Shown: positions 38,571 through 47,964, counted from the stretch's first letter. The stretch: DNA of 64,000 bases from Holophagaceae bacterium (GCA_016722505.1 JADKJH010000001.1:248001-312000); one strand, 5' to 3'. Made by a program: numbers and translations. Notes: a model not told the origin generated them from the letters alone.

Positions 38571-40295
38571 ATGCGCATCGCTTTGCTTATTTCCACCTTT
38601 AGCCTGTGCCTCGCAGCCCAGACTCCCACGTCGCTTGATGCGCCCATAACGCGAGTACGGTTGCATCCAGACGAAGCGTGGGTGACCCGTGTGGGTGAAG
38701 TACGCATCACCCGCGCGGGCACGGCCAAGCTCGTGGTGAAGGATCTCCCTCCGGGTCTGGGCTTGGATGATCTAAGGGTCAGCGCGAAAGGACCCGAGGG
38801 TTCCCGCCTGGGGGATCTGGCGGTGAATTCCGAAGTGCGCGTGGTGGCGGAAACCCCCGAGTACAAGGCTTTGTTGAAGGAACGCGAGGGCCTGCGGGAC
38901 CGCCGCGACGCCCTGGAAGCCGAGGGCGAATCCTTGAACCAGGAACTCACTTTTCTGCGTAATCTGCAATCCACCTACGAGAAGGACGTTTCCCTGAAAC
39001 TGGTGAGCGCGCCGCCTTCCACCGCCACACTCCTGGAGATGGGCAAGGGCATCCAAACCAGCACCCACGAGATCCTGATCCGGGACCGGCGCCGCAAACG
39101 GGAACTGGAAAAGCTCGCCATGGAGGAGCGCCGTCTTGAGGCCGCGATGCAACAGCAGAGCGGCGGCCAACGCCGCGCGCCCAGCCGCGTAACCGTGGAG
39201 ATGACCACGCCCAAGGCCGGAGACGTCGTACTGGAGCTGAGTTACCGCACTCGCGCCGCCCGCTGGACGCCAACCTATGAGGCCCGGCTCTCTGGCGACC
39301 GCAAGAAATTGGAGATGGTGCTGTTCGCCGCCATTACCCAATCCAGCGGCGAGGCCTGGGATGGAGTGAAGCTGGAGATCAGCAATACCAGGGCCAGCCG
39401 CAGCCTGGCGGTGCCGAGGTATAGCGGGGGGCAGGACGTGGCCTGGTGGGCACCAAGACCGCCGATGCAAGACGACAAGGAAAGCAAACCCGAATACCGC
39501 CGAATGAAATCAGTAGGCATGGTGGCTCCTGCCATCTCAGGAGGATCATCCACGCAGAACACCTATATTCTTGACGGATCTGATGTCTCCGATGCTGTGA
39601 GCCCTGCCCCTGCCGAGATGTCCGAAGGCGCCACCTCTGTCATCGAAGAATCTCAAGGCCTCGCCACCACCTTCAATCTCGACGGCACCAAGGAAGTTCC
39701 CTCCGATGGCCAGCCCCACCGCTTCAAGGTCCTGGCCAAGGATATTGAGCCGGAACTGGTGCTCACCGCCACGCCGCGGCTTGACCCAAGCGCCTACCAG
39801 GTCGCGCGGTTCGCAACGCCTTCTGCTTTTCCGCTCTTTCCGGGTGCCGCGATCGTGCAGTATGCGGGCACGCAACGGCTGGGACAGACCCAGCTCTGGG
39901 TGCCTTCCACGGGCCAGAAATTCGAGCTGGGTTTCGGCCCCTACCGCGGGTTGCGCGTGAGTTTCGCGCGGGTGGACGTGAAGAAGGAACAGGTCGGCAC
40001 CTTCTCCAAGGAACGCCAATGGACGCTGCGTGAAAAGCTCGAAGCCAGCAACGACACCTCCGAGCCGTTGGACATCGAACTCCACGACCGCACTCTGCGC
40101 AGCACCGTGGAAAACATCAAGATCGCCTCCCTTCCGGACAACACGCCAAGCTTCGAGGAAAGAGTTCCCGGCGTCCGCACTTGGACGCTGCATGTGGGCC
40201 CCAAGGCCACTGGCACCGTGACTCTCGGCACGCTCATTAAAGCTCCTATGGATGGCAGCATCTCCGGGCTAGAAGGTCTGAACCTCCCGCAGTAG
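38571..40295 (+). CDS. Mucoidy-inhibitor MuiA-like DUF4139 protein
   Basis: A 574-residue exported protein. A signal peptide (ALLISTFSLCLAA) is followed by a DUF4140-type N-terminal domain (ITRVRLHPDEAWVTRVGEV), an alpha-helical coiled coil at about 95-200 (EREGLRDRRDALEAEGESL) and a C-terminal DUF4139 domain with ELSYRTRAARWTPTYEARL. This is the layout of MuiA-family proteins. AGGAG at 38561-38565 sets ATG 38571. A low-complexity acidic insert (about 300-370) interrupts the domain. Together with the preceding DUF4139 protein it probably acts in the cell envelope; the biochemical role is not established. Confidence 0.85.
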   Translation: MRIALLISTFSLCLAAQTPTSLDAPITRVRLHPDEAWVTRVGEVRITRAGTAKLVVKDLPPGLGLDDLRVSAKGPEGSRLGDLAVNSEVRVVAETPEYKALLKEREGLRDRRDALEAEGESLNQELTFLRNLQSTYEKDVSLKLVSAPPSTATLLEMGKGIQTSTHEILIRDRRRKRELEKLAMEERRLEAAMQQQSGGQRRAPSRVTVEMTTPKAGDVVLELSYRTRAARWTPTYEARLSGDRKKLEMVLFAAITQSSGEAWDGVKLEISNTRASRSLAVPRYSGGQDVAWWAPRPPMQDDKESKPEYRRMKSVGMVAPAISGGSSTQNTYILDGSDVSDAVSPAPAEMSEGATSVIEESQGLATTFNLDGTKEVPSDGQPHRFKVLAKDIEPELVLTATPRLDPSAYQVARFATPSAFPLFPGAAIVQYAGTQRLGQTQLWVPSTGQKFELGFGPYRGLRVSFARVDVKKEQVGTFSKERQWTLREKLEASNDTSEPLDIELHDRTLRSTVENIKIASLPDNTPSFEERVPGVRTWTLHVGPKATGTVTLGTLIKAPMDGSISGLEGLNLPQ

Positions 40296-40371
40296 GTCTG
40301 AACACAGTCGGCCCGCCACCCCTGCCACGCTCAATTGAAATTTGGTGGCCGAAAATCGGCTAAATTGATTC

Positions 40372-41136
40372 ATGCCCCTTCCTGCCAAGTTCCTCGCGCG
40401 CCTGCGGCGCTTGCCATTGCGCTTGAGGTCGCGGCTGTCGGGAGGCATGGAGGGCCTGCATCCCTCCAAAGTCAAAGGACACGGCCTGACCTTCGTGGAG
40501 AACCGGGCCTACGTGCCGGGGGATGATCCCCGCTTCATCAACTGGCCGCTCACCGCCCGCACCGGCGAACCCATCATCAAACGTTTCGAATCGTCCCGCG
40601 ATCTGGTGTTGTGGCTCGTCATTGATCCTTCACCCTCCATGTTCCTGGGCGACCCGGTGAGCCCGTTGCGCTGGGCCCTGGAGATCGTGGGCGCGGCCAT
40701 GGCCACAGTCAACGCCACGGGCGACCGACTCGGCATCATCGTGCCCGGCGACGCGCGGATGCCCGCGTTGCGGCTCGCCCCCAAGCGCGGCCGCGTCCAC
40801 GCGCTGCAATTGCTGGAACGCCTGGTGGAGCGCGGACCGGCGGTGCTTACGCCCGAAAGCTGGCGTCAGGGGTTAGGGCATTGGGGCGATGCAGGACATG
40901 ATCATCGTTGGTGGATCCTCAGCAATGGCGCGGGTCTTCAAGGCCTCGCGCCACTCATGAAGCCCATCGCCGCGCGCCATCGCGTGGTGTGGTTCCGCCC
41001 CGAAATGCCCCACTTGCGCCGGATGCCCAACTGGCCTGATCCAAATTTCCCGCCCACTGTGGAACGCCAGACATGGGACATCTTGAAGGATCCCGTAGTA
41101 AAGATGGGCGCATGGATGAAGGCAGGCGGCGCATGA
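40372..41136 (+). CDS. DUF58 family protein
   Basis: A 254-residue protein with the DUF58 core motif RAYVPGDDPRFINWPLTART and a following vWA-like strand LVLWLVIDPSPSMFLGD. DUF58 proteins are usually encoded with a MoxR AAA+ ATPase and Bat-type von Willebrand proteins and form envelope-stress or metal-insertion complexes. Here the vWA genes follow in an overlapping run but no MoxR gene is next to it. Its stop overlaps the next start (ATGA at 41133-41136). Confidence 0.88.
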   Translation: MPLPAKFLARLRRLPLRLRSRLSGGMEGLHPSKVKGHGLTFVENRAYVPGDDPRFINWPLTARTGEPIIKRFESSRDLVLWLVIDPSPSMFLGDPVSPLRWALEIVGAAMATVNATGDRLGIIVPGDARMPALRLAPKRGRVHALQLLERLVERGPAVLTPESWRQGLGHWGDAGHDHRWWILSNGAGLQGLAPLMKPIAARHRVVWFRPEMPHLRRMPNWPDPNFPPTVERQTWDILKDPVVKMGAWMKAGGA

Positions 41137-41894
41137 AGCCGCCCAGTCTAATCCTGCTGGCTTCAGCCGCGGCAGCCTCGCTTTCTGCGACGCCGGTCTG
41201 GCATGCGCCTGGCGAATTGCCATTCGGCCAGCTCGTCGTGTTGGAACTGCGCGAAGACGACCCCAGGCAGCCGCCGTTGCCGCGTCCTGGCGATGAAAAA
41301 TTAGGGCCGCTTTTTTTAAGGAGTGTGGAGGCGATGTCCGATGGGCGGGGCTGGAAGCTCACAGTGCAAGCCCTCACTCCGGGTATGGCGGTGGTGCCGC
41401 CGATGGATCTGGGAGATGGACGCCGGACTTCGGAATTACGCGTGAAAGTGGATCGCAGCATTCCCTTTGGGGCGCCATGGATGGGCATTGGTGGAGGCCG
41501 TGAAGACGTGCTTCCGGAAATACCGTTCCCTTACGGCTGGGCGTCACTGCTGCTGCTCCCTTTCGTGCTATTGGGGTATTACCTGGTCCGCCGCTGGCGC
41601 CGCAATTCAGGAAAACGACGGCAGAAGAAGGCCAAGGCTGCCTTTGCGAAAGCCTGGCCACCGCCTTCGAAACAGCGCGAAGCGCTTGACGCCGCCCACG
41701 CCGCGGGCCGGGAATGGCTGGCCACGGTGGTGGGCGATGAGGCCCGATCCTGGGGGTCCAAGGAATTCCGCGCTCAATCACTGGGTCCCTGGGCGACCTG
41801 GGTGGAAAGCCTGGATGCTGCGCGGTTCGGAAGGGCCACGCCTACTTTTCCGCCGCTGCTGGACTTGAAGCGTTCCCTAGGCGGCCAGACATGA
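41133..41894 (+). CDS. Bat-operon membrane protein of unknown family
   Basis: A 253-residue protein with a signal peptide, a periplasmic beta-rich domain of about 130 residues, one membrane helix near 140-160 (GWASLLLLPFVLLGYYLVRR) and a basic helical cytoplasmic tail. Placement between DUF58 and a vWA protein and this topology match the short BatD/DUF4381-like proteins of such operons, although I see no diagnostic motif. It is coupled to both neighbours by ATGA overlaps, so it is almost certainly part of the same complex. Confidence 0.7.
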   Translation: MKPPSLILLASAAAASLSATPVWHAPGELPFGQLVVLELREDDPRQPPLPRPGDEKLGPLFLRSVEAMSDGRGWKLTVQALTPGMAVVPPMDLGDGRRTSELRVKVDRSIPFGAPWMGIGGGREDVLPEIPFPYGWASLLLLPFVLLGYYLVRRWRRNSGKRRQKKAKAAFAKAWPPPSKQREALDAAHAAGREWLATVVGDEARSWGSKEFRAQSLGPWATWVESLDAARFGRATPTFPPLLDLKRSLGGQT

Positions 41895-42847
41895 TGGAGC
41901 TGCGCCATCCCTACCTCTTGCTGCTGCTCGTGCCAGGCCTTTGGGTTTCCATCCGCTCCGTGTACCGCTGGGGCATTCCGAATCCCAGGCCCGCATCTAA
42001 ATTCGCACGCTGGAGCGCGAATCTGTTGCCGCCTGTGATCCTGACGGTGCTTGTGCTGGCGGCGGCGGGTCCCGAGTGGCGGCGGGCGGTGCGGGGCGCG
42101 GCGCCGGTGGTGGATTTCGCGGTGGTGTTGGATGGTTCCAGTTCCATGAAGGCTCTGGACGACGGCAAAGAAAGCCGCTGGGATGCCGCCCGCCGGTTGC
42201 TGGAATCCTTCATCGCCAAGCGCCCCGATGATCGCTTCGCCATTGTTCTGTTCAGCGCGCACCCGGTGACCCTGAGTCCGCTCACAGCCAATCATGGAAG
42301 GCTGTTGCGCGTGCTGGACACGCTGGTGATTGACGCCCGGGATGACGGCACAGCCATCGGCTCGGGCCTGATGACCGGTGTGCGCAGGCTGGCCGACAGC
42401 CCTGCCCGCAGCCGCGTGATCCTGCTGCTTACGGACGGCGCGCAAAACCGGGGCCGCGTGAGCGCCCTGGAAGCCGCCTCCGAAGCCAAGTCCCAGGGCA
42501 TCCGCGTGCATACCGTCGCCATCGGCAAGGCGAGCGGAGAAAGCCTGTATCCGCTGGAGGGCGGTGGGCGGGCTTGGCTCAAAGTGGATACGGACCCCGA
42601 AACACTGAAAAAAGTTTCCGCCCTCACCGGTGGCGAATCGTTCGCGGCGGATGATCCAGACGGCTTGGCCCGGAGCCTGCAATCCATCGGCACCCTTGAA
42701 AAGACCGTTCTGCCAGTGGATCCGCCCACTGAAGGCGAACCGCTGGCCCAATGGCTGCTGATGGCTGCGACTGTCCTGATCCTTCCTCTGGCTCTGGATC
42801 TCTTCCGCAAACGGGGCCGCAAGCATCCAGCGTGGGTGGAGCCATGA
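41891..42847 (+). CDS. BatA-like von Willebrand factor A membrane protein
   Basis: A 318-residue protein with two N-terminal membrane helices and one near the C-terminus (LLMAATVLILPLALDLF) around a vWA domain. The metal-ion-dependent adhesion site is complete: VVLDGSSSMKAL, the Thr in DDGTAIGSGL, and the Asp in LLLTDGAQNRG. BatA proteins work with DUF58 and MoxR partners in envelope stress resistance or protein maturation. It overlaps both neighbours by ATGA, and the start may be ATG 41891 or the adjacent 41894. Confidence 0.9.
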   Translation: MMELRHPYLLLLLVPGLWVSIRSVYRWGIPNPRPASKFARWSANLLPPVILTVLVLAAAGPEWRRAVRGAAPVVDFAVVLDGSSSMKALDDGKESRWDAARRLLESFIAKRPDDRFAIVLFSAHPVTLSPLTANHGRLLRVLDTLVIDARDDGTAIGSGLMTGVRRLADSPARSRVILLLTDGAQNRGRVSALEAASEAKSQGIRVHTVAIGKASGESLYPLEGGGRAWLKVDTDPETLKKVSALTGGESFAADDPDGLARSLQSIGTLEKTVLPVDPPTEGEPLAQWLLMAATVLILPLALDLFRKRGRKHPAWVEP

Positions 42848-44356
42848 ACCTGCCCTTCACCTATCCCGTATTCCTATGGCCCACTGCCGGGGTAGCGTTG
42901 CTTTGCCTTTGCGCGGGGCTTTGGGCCCAAGGTAGGGCTGGGCTGGGCGTGAGGGTGGTGGGGCAGCGGCCTTGGGCCCTAGGCTTGGGCCTTGCATTGA
43001 TACTTGGCGGTCTGGGTTTGGGTATCGCCGAACCGCGCTGGGGCGTGCCGGAATCGCCGCGCCTGACGGTCCACATCGTGCTGGATGCTTCACGTTCTAT
43101 GCTGGCCGTGGATGAGAACGGTGGCTCGCGCTGGAACGGTGCGCTTCGAACCATTGATCGCATCCTGTCGAAACCCTCGCCAGGTCTACGTTTCAGCGTG
43201 GATCTGTTGACGGGGGATGCGGTGCCGCTGATGCCTTCCGGCGAGGACCGCAGCCTGTTGCGCGACGCGCTTCGTGCCGTGAAACCTGGTGAAATCGGAT
43301 CGCCGGGAACCAGTTTTGGACGCGGAGTTCCACAGATCTTGAAAGGCCTTCCCGAAAAAGAACCCTCCATTCTTTTCGTGCTCAGCGATGGAGAGGAGAG
43401 TTGGCTGGCCGAAGGCGATGCCTTGCAGCGGGCATCCTCCAGCTTGAAAGAAGCCGGTGTGCCGCTTTATGCCATCGCCTTCGGCCAGGGCAGCAGCATT
43501 CCAATCACCGGAGCTGCGCCGGATGACCCCCGGGAAAAGCCCGAAATGTTCGCCACCACCGCGAATCCGGATTTTCCTGCGCCGCTTGGCGGAAGCCAGT
43601 GGAGGCCGGATGCTCAATGCGGATGAATCGCCGCTGGAGTTGTTCCAGAAATTGGCCGAGGGCAAGGCCGCGCTGCCGGTATCGCGATCGCTCATTCCCT
43701 CCCATCCCGAGTGGGGCGCGTGGATCGCCATGGCGGGTCTGCTGATTTGGCTCCTTGCCGCGGGCAAACCCATGGTCGAGTGGCGTCCCATCCTGGTGGC
43801 TCTATTCATGCTGGGCGCTACGGAGCAGGGCCGTGCCGCAGCCACGATTCAGGGTGTGCCATTGCCTCAAGGCGTGAAGGCCTGGATAGCGCAACGGGCG
43901 CTGGATGAAGGCGATCTCATCACCGCGCAAAAATGGCGGCCCAGGGGCATCCGGCCCAATCATCGCCTGCTGGCGGCTGAAATTGATTTACGCTCCAAGC
44001 ATCCTGATGACGCTCTGAAAGTGCTCGCCCCCCTCACGGGTCAGGGCGCGCCACGGCCCATCCCGATATGGCGTGTACCCGCTCTGCTCATGGCCGCCCG
44101 GGCTCAAGTGGCGTTGAATGATATTGATAAGGCCAAACTCCTGCTGGAGCGCCTGCTTATGGAATCTCCAGGCCGGGTTGAGGCCGTCCACGATCTGCAA
44201 AGCCTCCTGCCCAATCCCGAACCGCCTCCGCCCCCCAACCCTAAGACGCCACCCCCGCCCCGCCCGAGCCAGGGCGCGCGTCAAGACGAGCTAGAGGGTT
44301 TCCAGCAACGCATGCCCAAAAAACCGAACCCGCCTGCTGGGGTGAAGGACATTTGA
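42844..44356 (+). CDS. BatB-like vWA protein fused to a TPR/proline-rich tail (one frameshift)
   Basis: One extra base in the T run 43572-43575 breaks the frame; corrected, the product is 503 residues. The N-terminal part has two membrane helices and a vWA domain with HIVLDASRSMLAVDENG, GTSFGRGVPQ and LSDGEES. After a third helix (WIAMAGLLIWLLAAG) come TPR-like helices and a Pro-rich, Lys-rich tail, which suggests a fusion of BatB with the BatC TPR partner. ATG 42844 overlaps the BatA stop. It is the last gene of this run and lacks an obvious terminator. Confidence 0.85.
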
Positions 44357-44418
44357 GCGTCTCGAATTACTGTTGGTCGACCAGATCAAGCTGGAATGGC
44401 TGTCATGAAAATCCCGCT

Positions 44419-44835
44419 TCACCTTCCCGCGATGAACTTCGCGAGATTGTCGGGATCCAAGGCGCCTACGTTGCGGCGGAGTTCCTTCCCGTCGGCATCG
44501 ATCACAATCAGGGTCGGATAGCCTCTCAGGTTGAAGCGATCCGCCAGTTGCTTGCCCTCTTTATTGGGTGTCCCGTCCTGGCTCTCGACCATGATGGAAA
44601 GCGGAACGACCCTGGAAAGGGCCGCCTGGGCCGTAGGGGTGGGAAACACCTTCTTCTGGAGCAACTGGCAGGGGCCGCACCATTCAGCCCAGAGGTCCAG
44701 AAAAATGAGCTTCTTCTCGGCCTTGGCGCGCTTCTGGGCGGCTACGAGACCATGTTCCCAAGTTAGCGACTGGCCGCCTGGGCCAGCGGCGATCATGGGG
44801 AGGGTGGCGGCGAATAGGGCGGCGGCAAGGCGCAT
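44419..44835 (-). CDS. Periplasmic thioredoxin-like protein
   Basis: A 138-residue protein with a signal peptide (LFAATLPMIAAGPGG) and a thioredoxin fold carrying the redox motif WAEWCGPCQLL and the cis-Pro loop RGYPTLIVIDADGKE. It resembles the soluble thioredoxin domain of DsbD-type proteins and would reduce or isomerise disulfides in the periplasm. ATG 44835 has GGAG 5 nt upstream. It is convergent with the Bat-like run, so association with that complex is not implied by strand. Confidence 0.88.
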   Translation of the reverse strand: MRLAAALFAATLPMIAAGPGGQSLTWEHGLVAAQKRAKAEKKLIFLDLWAEWCGPCQLLQKKVFPTPTAQAALSRVVPLSIMVESQDGTPNKEGKQLADRFNLRGYPTLIVIDADGKELRRNVGALDPDNLAKFIAGR

Positions 44836-44924
44836 GATGTCTCCGTTCAGGTATGGGATGCCATGAAGTGCGGTGGCGTTCCCTACGAGTTGAGGATATC
44901 GCACCAGGTGCCGGACAGACCATT

Positions 44925-44954
44925 GGGGCATCCGGGGGCATCCGGGGGCATCCG
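44925..44954. repeat. Three-unit 10-bp tandem repeat
   Basis: GGGGCATCCG occurs three times in succession (with a shared G run) in the divergent gap between the thioredoxin gene and the small exported protein. No regulatory role can be assigned. Confidence 0.6.
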
Positions 44955-45031
44955 ACTAATCGCCTAGGAATCTCCCGCGTAACACTCCTCGACCTGGTCT
45001 TCCACCCACAAAAATCCCAAAGGAGACTTCC

Positions 45032-45409
45032 ATGCGCCATATCCTGGCCCCACTTGCTCTTGCCTTCATCACCGTTATGCCTATGGCCGCCCAGACCCAA
45101 ACCCGCTTCATCAAAGTGGATGTGGTCAGCAAGTCCATGAACCATCGCCATCATGGCGAAGATGGCCCCACCCAGGTCCATATCCGCCTGCCGCTGAATC
45201 TGGCCAAGGGCATCCTTGAAACCATCTCGGATCAGGAAATTGACATCAATGGCACCGTGAATGCCGATGGTGGTTCAAAGAAAATCCACAAGACCCAGAA
45301 ACTCAAACTGGATCAGCTTGTGAAGCTGTTGGAATCCGCCCACGCTGGGGATCTGCTCCTGGAAGTCACCACCGACAAAGGCGACCATGTGAAAGTCGCT
45401 GTCGAATAA
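45032..45409 (+). CDS. Small exported protein of unknown function
   Basis: A 125-residue protein with a signal peptide ending MPMAAQ. The mature part is soluble, with a His-rich stretch KSMNHRHHGEDG and a strand-helix pattern (VHIRLPLNLAKGILETI). I do not recognise the family; the HRHH cluster might bind a metal. It has its own ribosome site (AAAGGAG upstream of 45032) and a strong terminator after the stop, so it is a single-gene unit. Confidence 0.8.
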   Translation: MRHILAPLALAFITVMPMAAQTQTRFIKVDVVSKSMNHRHHGEDGPTQVHIRLPLNLAKGILETISDQEIDINGTVNADGGSKKIHKTQKLKLDQLVKLLESAHAGDLLLEVTTDKGDHVKVAVE

Positions 45410-45431
45410 ACCGATCAGTAGGCTCCTTTGC

Positions 45432-45460
45432 GCCCCGCCCGAAAAGGCGGGGCTTTTTTT
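45432..45460 (+). terminator. Intrinsic terminator
   Basis: Stem GCCCCGCC/GGCGGGGC (45432-45439 and 45446-45453) with loop CGAAAA is followed by seven T residues. It terminates the small exported protein gene. Confidence 0.9.
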
Positions 45461-45485
45461 ATCTGGATCCCGATAGCCTTAGGCG

Positions 45486-45875
45486 ATGGAATCCGCGACC
45501 CAACTCCGTGTCCGCTATGTTGAAACCGATGCCATGGGCATCGTCCATCACGCCTCGTATGTTGCATGGCTGGAACTTGGGCGGACGGAATTGCTGCGCG
45601 GGCTGGGCCAGAGTTACCGCGAGTGGGAACGGGCCGGAGTCCACCTCACCGTGGCCGAGGTCCACTTGAAGTACCGCGCTCCAGCCTATTTTGATGATTT
45701 GGTGGAGGTGCATACCTGTGTGGCTGAGACTGGTCGCCGACGCGTGGGTTTCACCTATCGGATCGAACGCGATGGCGTGCTGCTGGCCGAAGCTAGCACG
45801 GTGCATCTAGCCACCAACGCCAACGGAAAAGCATGTGTGCTGCCCGATGAATTCCTGCACCTGCTCAAAGGCTGA
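45486..45875 (+). CDS. ybgC: YbgC-type acyl-CoA thioesterase
   Basis: A 129-residue hot-dog-fold protein with the 4-hydroxybenzoyl-CoA thioesterase signature RYVETDAMGIVHHASYVAWL, where the Asp is catalytic, and LGRTELLRGLG on the following helix. YbgC hydrolyses acyl-CoA and usually clusters with tol-pal genes; no tol-pal genes are present here, so it stands alone. Its length is normal for the family. Confidence 0.9.
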   Translation: MESATQLRVRYVETDAMGIVHHASYVAWLELGRTELLRGLGQSYREWERAGVHLTVAEVHLKYRAPAYFDDLVEVHTCVAETGRRRVGFTYRIERDGVLLAEASTVHLATNANGKACVLPDEFLHLLKG

Positions 45876-45946
45876 GCGACTTGAGCGGGTGAGATTGCGC
45901 GGCTGATGAAGACTTGCCCTCGCTACCGCTTGCAAAAGGAATCCAT

Positions 45947-47260
45947 ATGCCGTTACTTTTTCCCGTCATTGCCCTAGTCCTTCAGACGGCACCGTCCCCC
46001 CAGACACAGTTAGCGGCAGCGCTCAAGATAGGGTCGCTGGCGTGGCAGCTGAGCGGACCCGAGGAGGTAACGGCCCTCCTCGGCACACCCCAACAGGAAG
46101 AAAAACTGCAAGATGGTGGGAGGGAATTTCTCATCTACCGCTACGACACTGGCCTCATGGTGATGTTCGACCGGGAACCCGGCCTCGCTCCTTTCGGTCT
46201 ATGGGGCTACCAGAAGGGTGGGGATCGAGTGCTTCCAAAGCCTGATGAGCCTCTGGCCCTTAGAAACAAAGCGGACCTGGGCTGCCTCCGTTCCTTCTCA
46301 GGGTTACAGAACGTGGATGTTTCCAGGGTGGACCTGAAAGCAGAGGGAGCCCGGCTCCATACCCTGCCTTTCGATACTCTTACGCGATGGCCCACGATTG
46401 ATAAGCTGCCTGTAGGCTTCGATCCAAACGCCATTCTGGCCGTCGGGCGCAACCCGGGCCTGGGTCTACGAACCCTGCATGCCCGCGGAAAGGACGGCCG
46501 GGGTGTAGATATCGCGATCATTGATCAGCCGTTGGTGGCCGACCATGTCGAGACAGAAGGCCGATTGCATCTGGTGGCGGAATTGGATGTGAAAGGGGTT
46601 CCCCCACAGATGCACGGGCCTGGCGTCAGTAGCCTCGCGGTGGGACGCACCTGCGGCACGGCTCCGGGCGCGAACCTCTATTACGTCTCCATGCCGATGG
46701 GGAAACCTGAAACAGGAAACCGATACTACCTCCAGGCCTTGGAGCGCCTGCTTGAGCTGAATCGCGGCAAGACCGCCCGTATTCGCGCTGTGAGCATCTC
46801 GTATGGCGAATTCACCTCGGCCCCCCAGGCGGATCTGTGGAAGACGCTGCTGGAGCAAGCCGAGCGCGAAGGTGTCCTGGTGATTACTTGCGACGAGGTT
46901 GCCAGCAGGTTGAGCTATGGCCTGCTCCGTCCGCTCCCGGGAGGTGATCGGGAGAAGCCCGAAGGCTACACCCTCGGCGCCATCAAGGGGGAGATCCTGG
47001 TGCCTGGGGACGGCCGAACCTACGCAAGCCATCGGGGGCGAGGAGTCTATTCCTATTCCCCCCAAAGCGGCTTGAGCTGGGCCGCGCCTTGGCTTGTGGG
47101 ACTGGCGGCCCTCGGCTTCCAGGCCAACCCCAAGCTAACCCCAGCCCGGGTGCGCACCTACCTGATGAAGAGCGCTACGAAAACGCCCTTCGGGCGCGTC
47201 GCAAACCCTGCTGCTTTCCTGGAACTCTGTGTCGCCGATCCAGATATCCATACGAAGTGA
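45947..47260 (+). CDS. Subtilisin-like (S8) serine peptidase
   Basis: A 437-residue exported protein. A short signal-like N-terminus precedes an N-terminal domain (about 20-160) that resembles no familiar prodomain. The C-terminal half has a divergent subtilase triad: Asp in VDIAIIDQPLVADH, His in MHGPGVSSLAVGR, and Ser in SGLSWAAPWLVGLAALGF, where the usual GTSMAAPH reads GLSWAAPW. The last region TPARVRTYLMKSA is typical of S8 ends. AAAGGA lies 5 nt before ATG 45947. It probably cleaves extracytoplasmic proteins, but activity with the altered motif needs testing. Confidence 0.8.
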   Translation: MPLLFPVIALVLQTAPSPQTQLAAALKIGSLAWQLSGPEEVTALLGTPQQEEKLQDGGREFLIYRYDTGLMVMFDREPGLAPFGLWGYQKGGDRVLPKPDEPLALRNKADLGCLRSFSGLQNVDVSRVDLKAEGARLHTLPFDTLTRWPTIDKLPVGFDPNAILAVGRNPGLGLRTLHARGKDGRGVDIAIIDQPLVADHVETEGRLHLVAELDVKGVPPQMHGPGVSSLAVGRTCGTAPGANLYYVSMPMGKPETGNRYYLQALERLLELNRGKTARIRAVSISYGEFTSAPQADLWKTLLEQAEREGVLVITCDEVASRLSYGLLRPLPGGDREKPEGYTLGAIKGEILVPGDGRTYASHRGRGVYSYSPQSGLSWAAPWLVGLAALGFQANPKLTPARVRTYLMKSATKTPFGRVANPAAFLELCVADPDIHTK

Positions 47261-47294
47261 CTTGGCCTTCAAGCGCTAGCAGGTTGCGCCTATG

Positions 47295-47942
47295 TCACTC
47301 CTCCCCTTTCCATACCCCCATCGGCATCAGCATGGCCATGGCCAGCAGGTTCGCCAGGGCGTCCATCAGGCGGCGGGTGTCCATGGAAAAAGCGTCTGGC
47401 TGGAAACTCTGGAAGCTCACCAATCCAAAGGGCCGCTCACCCCAACCCAACGGAACGCCATACCAGGTTTGAGGTACCAGGCCGCTGAGCCGTTCGGCCT
47501 CGGAGAACTGCGCGCCTTCAGCCTTGGCTTCTTCAAGCGAACGGATGTAAAGAGGCTTGTGAGCCAGGATCGCTTTGGCCGTAAGGCCGCCTTGGTGGGT
47601 CATAGAACGGGAAGGCGAATTCCGGGCGCGGCCGCCCTCGTGGTAGATCACCCAGTGCAGCATGTCGGCGGGGTAGTCCGCGATGGAGACATAGAACGAC
47701 GCCAGGTTGAGGGGCTTGAAGACCAGTTCCAGCAGGGTCTCCGCTAACACACGATGGTCCATACCCGGCCTCAGCCGCTCTAGGGCCATCAGCAGAAGGT
47801 TCTTCTCCTGATCCTGGTGGTGCAGCAGCTCCTGGGTCTCAGCCAATTCTTTGCGGAGTATTTCCCATTCCTGCTCCACCTGCGATAAGCGGGATTGGAT
47901 GTCCTGAAATTCCTTCTGGGAGGGGCCGAAAAGGTTGCTCAT
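47295..47942 (-). CDS. GAF-domain protein with N-terminal coiled coil
   Basis: A 215-residue cytoplasmic protein. A coiled coil at about 8-55 (EILRKELAETQELLHH) precedes a GAF-like domain (ASFYVSIADYPADMLHWVIY, TAKAILAHKPLYIRSLEEAK, LVPQTWYGVPLGWGERPFG). GAF domains bind small molecules or cyclic nucleotides. No output domain is attached, so it would act through a partner. It is divergent from cysS with only 22 bp between the start codons, so their promoters overlap. Confidence 0.75.
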   Translation of the reverse strand: MSNLFGPSQKEFQDIQSRLSQVEQEWEILRKELAETQELLHHQDQEKNLLLMALERLRPGMDHRVLAETLLELVFKPLNLASFYVSIADYPADMLHWVIYHEGGRARNSPSRSMTHQGGLTAKAILAHKPLYIRSLEEAKAEGAQFSEAERLSGLVPQTWYGVPLGWGERPFGLVSFQSFQPDAFSMDTRRLMDALANLLAMAMLMPMGVWKGEE

Positions 47943-47964
47943 GTGGTCAACTGGAGTGATGCGG

